Shown here: in pieces, positions 63,635 to 64,000 of the stretch
Numbering within the stretch: position 1 is the first letter of the stretch
How the letters are laid out: the number at the start of each line of letters is the position of its first letter
Assembly: GCA_965220805.1 (NCBI GenBank)
Contig: OZ244844.1
Coordinates: forward strand, 248,001 to 312,000
Source: SP197 sp965220805
Lineage (GTDB): Bacteria > Pseudomonadota > Alphaproteobacteria > SP197
DNA length: 64,000 nt
Reading direction: 5' to 3'
Notes under the pieces: generated by a model
What the model was told of the DNA's origin: nothing
The model's database searches: none
What the model saw: the letters and a program-made list of their open reading frames with translations, nothing else
Made by a program: the position numbers and the translations under genes

Positions 63635-64000
63635 GTGGCGACACCTGCAGTGATGGTCCAGGGGACCGGATCGGATGTCGGCAAGTCCCTGATCGTCACC
63701 GGTCTCGCCCGCGCCTTCACCCGGCGCGGCCTGAAGACCACGCCCTTCAAGCCCCAGAACATGTCGAACAACGCCGGTGTGGCTGCCGACGGCGGCGAAA
63801 TCGGCCGCGCCCAGATGCTTCAGGCGAGAGCCAGTGGCCTCCCGGCCAGCGTCCACATGAACCCCGTACTCCTCAAGCCCCAGTCCGACCGCACATCCCA
63901 GATCATTGTCCAGGGACGTGTCCTTGGTTCGAGCACTGCCCGGGACTATCGCGGTCTCGCTGGCACACTCATGGCGCCCGTCATGGAGAGCTTCCGGCAC
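63635..64000 (+). CDS. cobQ: Cobyric acid synthase (partial, runs off window)
   Basis: The first 122 codons: an ATPase-like P-loop MVQGTGSDVGKS, then FKPQNMSNNAGVAADGGEIG, RAQMLQARA and NPVLLKPQSDRTSQ, all CobQ signatures. It amidates adenosylcobyrinic a,c-diamide at positions b, d, e and g. It starts at GTG 63635, behind AGGGGGAA, 21 bases after cobO. The C-terminal glutamine amidotransferase half lies outside the window. Confidence 0.95.
   Translation, partial: MATPAVMVQGTGSDVGKSLIVTGLARAFTRRGLKTTPFKPQNMSNNAGVAADGGEIGRAQMLQARASGLPASVHMNPVLLKPQSDRTSQIIVQGRVLGSSTARDYRGLAGTLMAPVMESFRH

Noticed and set aside
62759..64000. Minus-strand open frame of over 400 codons at the right edge
   Set aside because: It is the antisense of cobN, cobO and cobQ, all of which are clear by motif.

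Overview
The window is high-GC, densely packed DNA from an alphaproteobacterium, probably Rhodospirillales-like. The markers are a DapC-type aminotransferase followed by FtsK, the TauE/TIGR02186 pair, a HisN-type phosphatase, a UbiH-type hydroxylase, and an aerobic cobalamin operon with CobN and CobO. Many genes overlap by 4 bases (ATGA, GTGA or TTGA), so operons with coupled translation are common. No rRNA, tRNA, CRISPR array or intact mobile element was found. Only two mobile/defence remnants are visible: an AbiEi-like fragment at the left edge and an integrase N-terminus near 36.8 kb.

Layout. 0.3-7.5 kb (minus): an acetoin-dehydrogenase-like operon (TauD-like dioxygenase, acoX, acoA, acoB, lipoyl-hydrolase acoC), followed by a double-glutaredoxin protein and an MFS carrier. 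7.6-11 kb (plus): GST, an unrecognised protein, an ArsC-family reductase and a sodium:alanine symporter. 11.4-18.5 kb: the most unusual part, a divergent cluster centred on a eukaryote-like sterol C-24 methyltransferase. It is flanked by an FAD oxidoreductase on one side and, on the other, by a five-helix membrane protein resembling EBP/EXPERA sterol isomerases, an MpaB/Lcp-type oxygenase and an RND/MMPL transporter. 19-24.3 kb (plus): hydantoinase A and B and a creatinase-like M24 protein. 24.4-33.8 kb (minus): SDR, alpha/beta hydrolase, aminopeptidase N, MFS, small protein, aldo/keto reductase, M20 amidohydrolase and MDR dehydrogenase. 33.9-37.9 kb: Nudix, molybdopterin oxidoreductase, integrase remnant and HisN. 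38-41 kb (minus): a polar amino-acid ABC transporter of lower GC. 41.3-57.2 kb: housekeeping and transport genes (HAD, GNAT, MFS, UbiH, amidase, EamA, DapC, FtsK, TauE, Nfu) and cell-wall enzymes (Bax, polysaccharide deacetylase, VanX-like). 57.3-64 kb (plus): cobU, a cobalamin riboswitch, cobW, cobN, cobO and the start of cobQ.

How it fits together. Most of the window describes a heterotroph that takes up amino acids and organic acids, degrades amides and hydantoins, and makes B12 aerobically. The 11.4-18.5 kb cluster is the candidate new system: modification and membrane handling of sterols in a bacterium. No squalene epoxidase, oxidosqualene cyclase or CYP51 is present here. The substrate may therefore come from a host or the environment, or those genes may lie elsewhere in the genome. 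Functions in this cluster rest on motif recognition by eye and on gene context. Homology searches and expression in a heterologous host would decide them.
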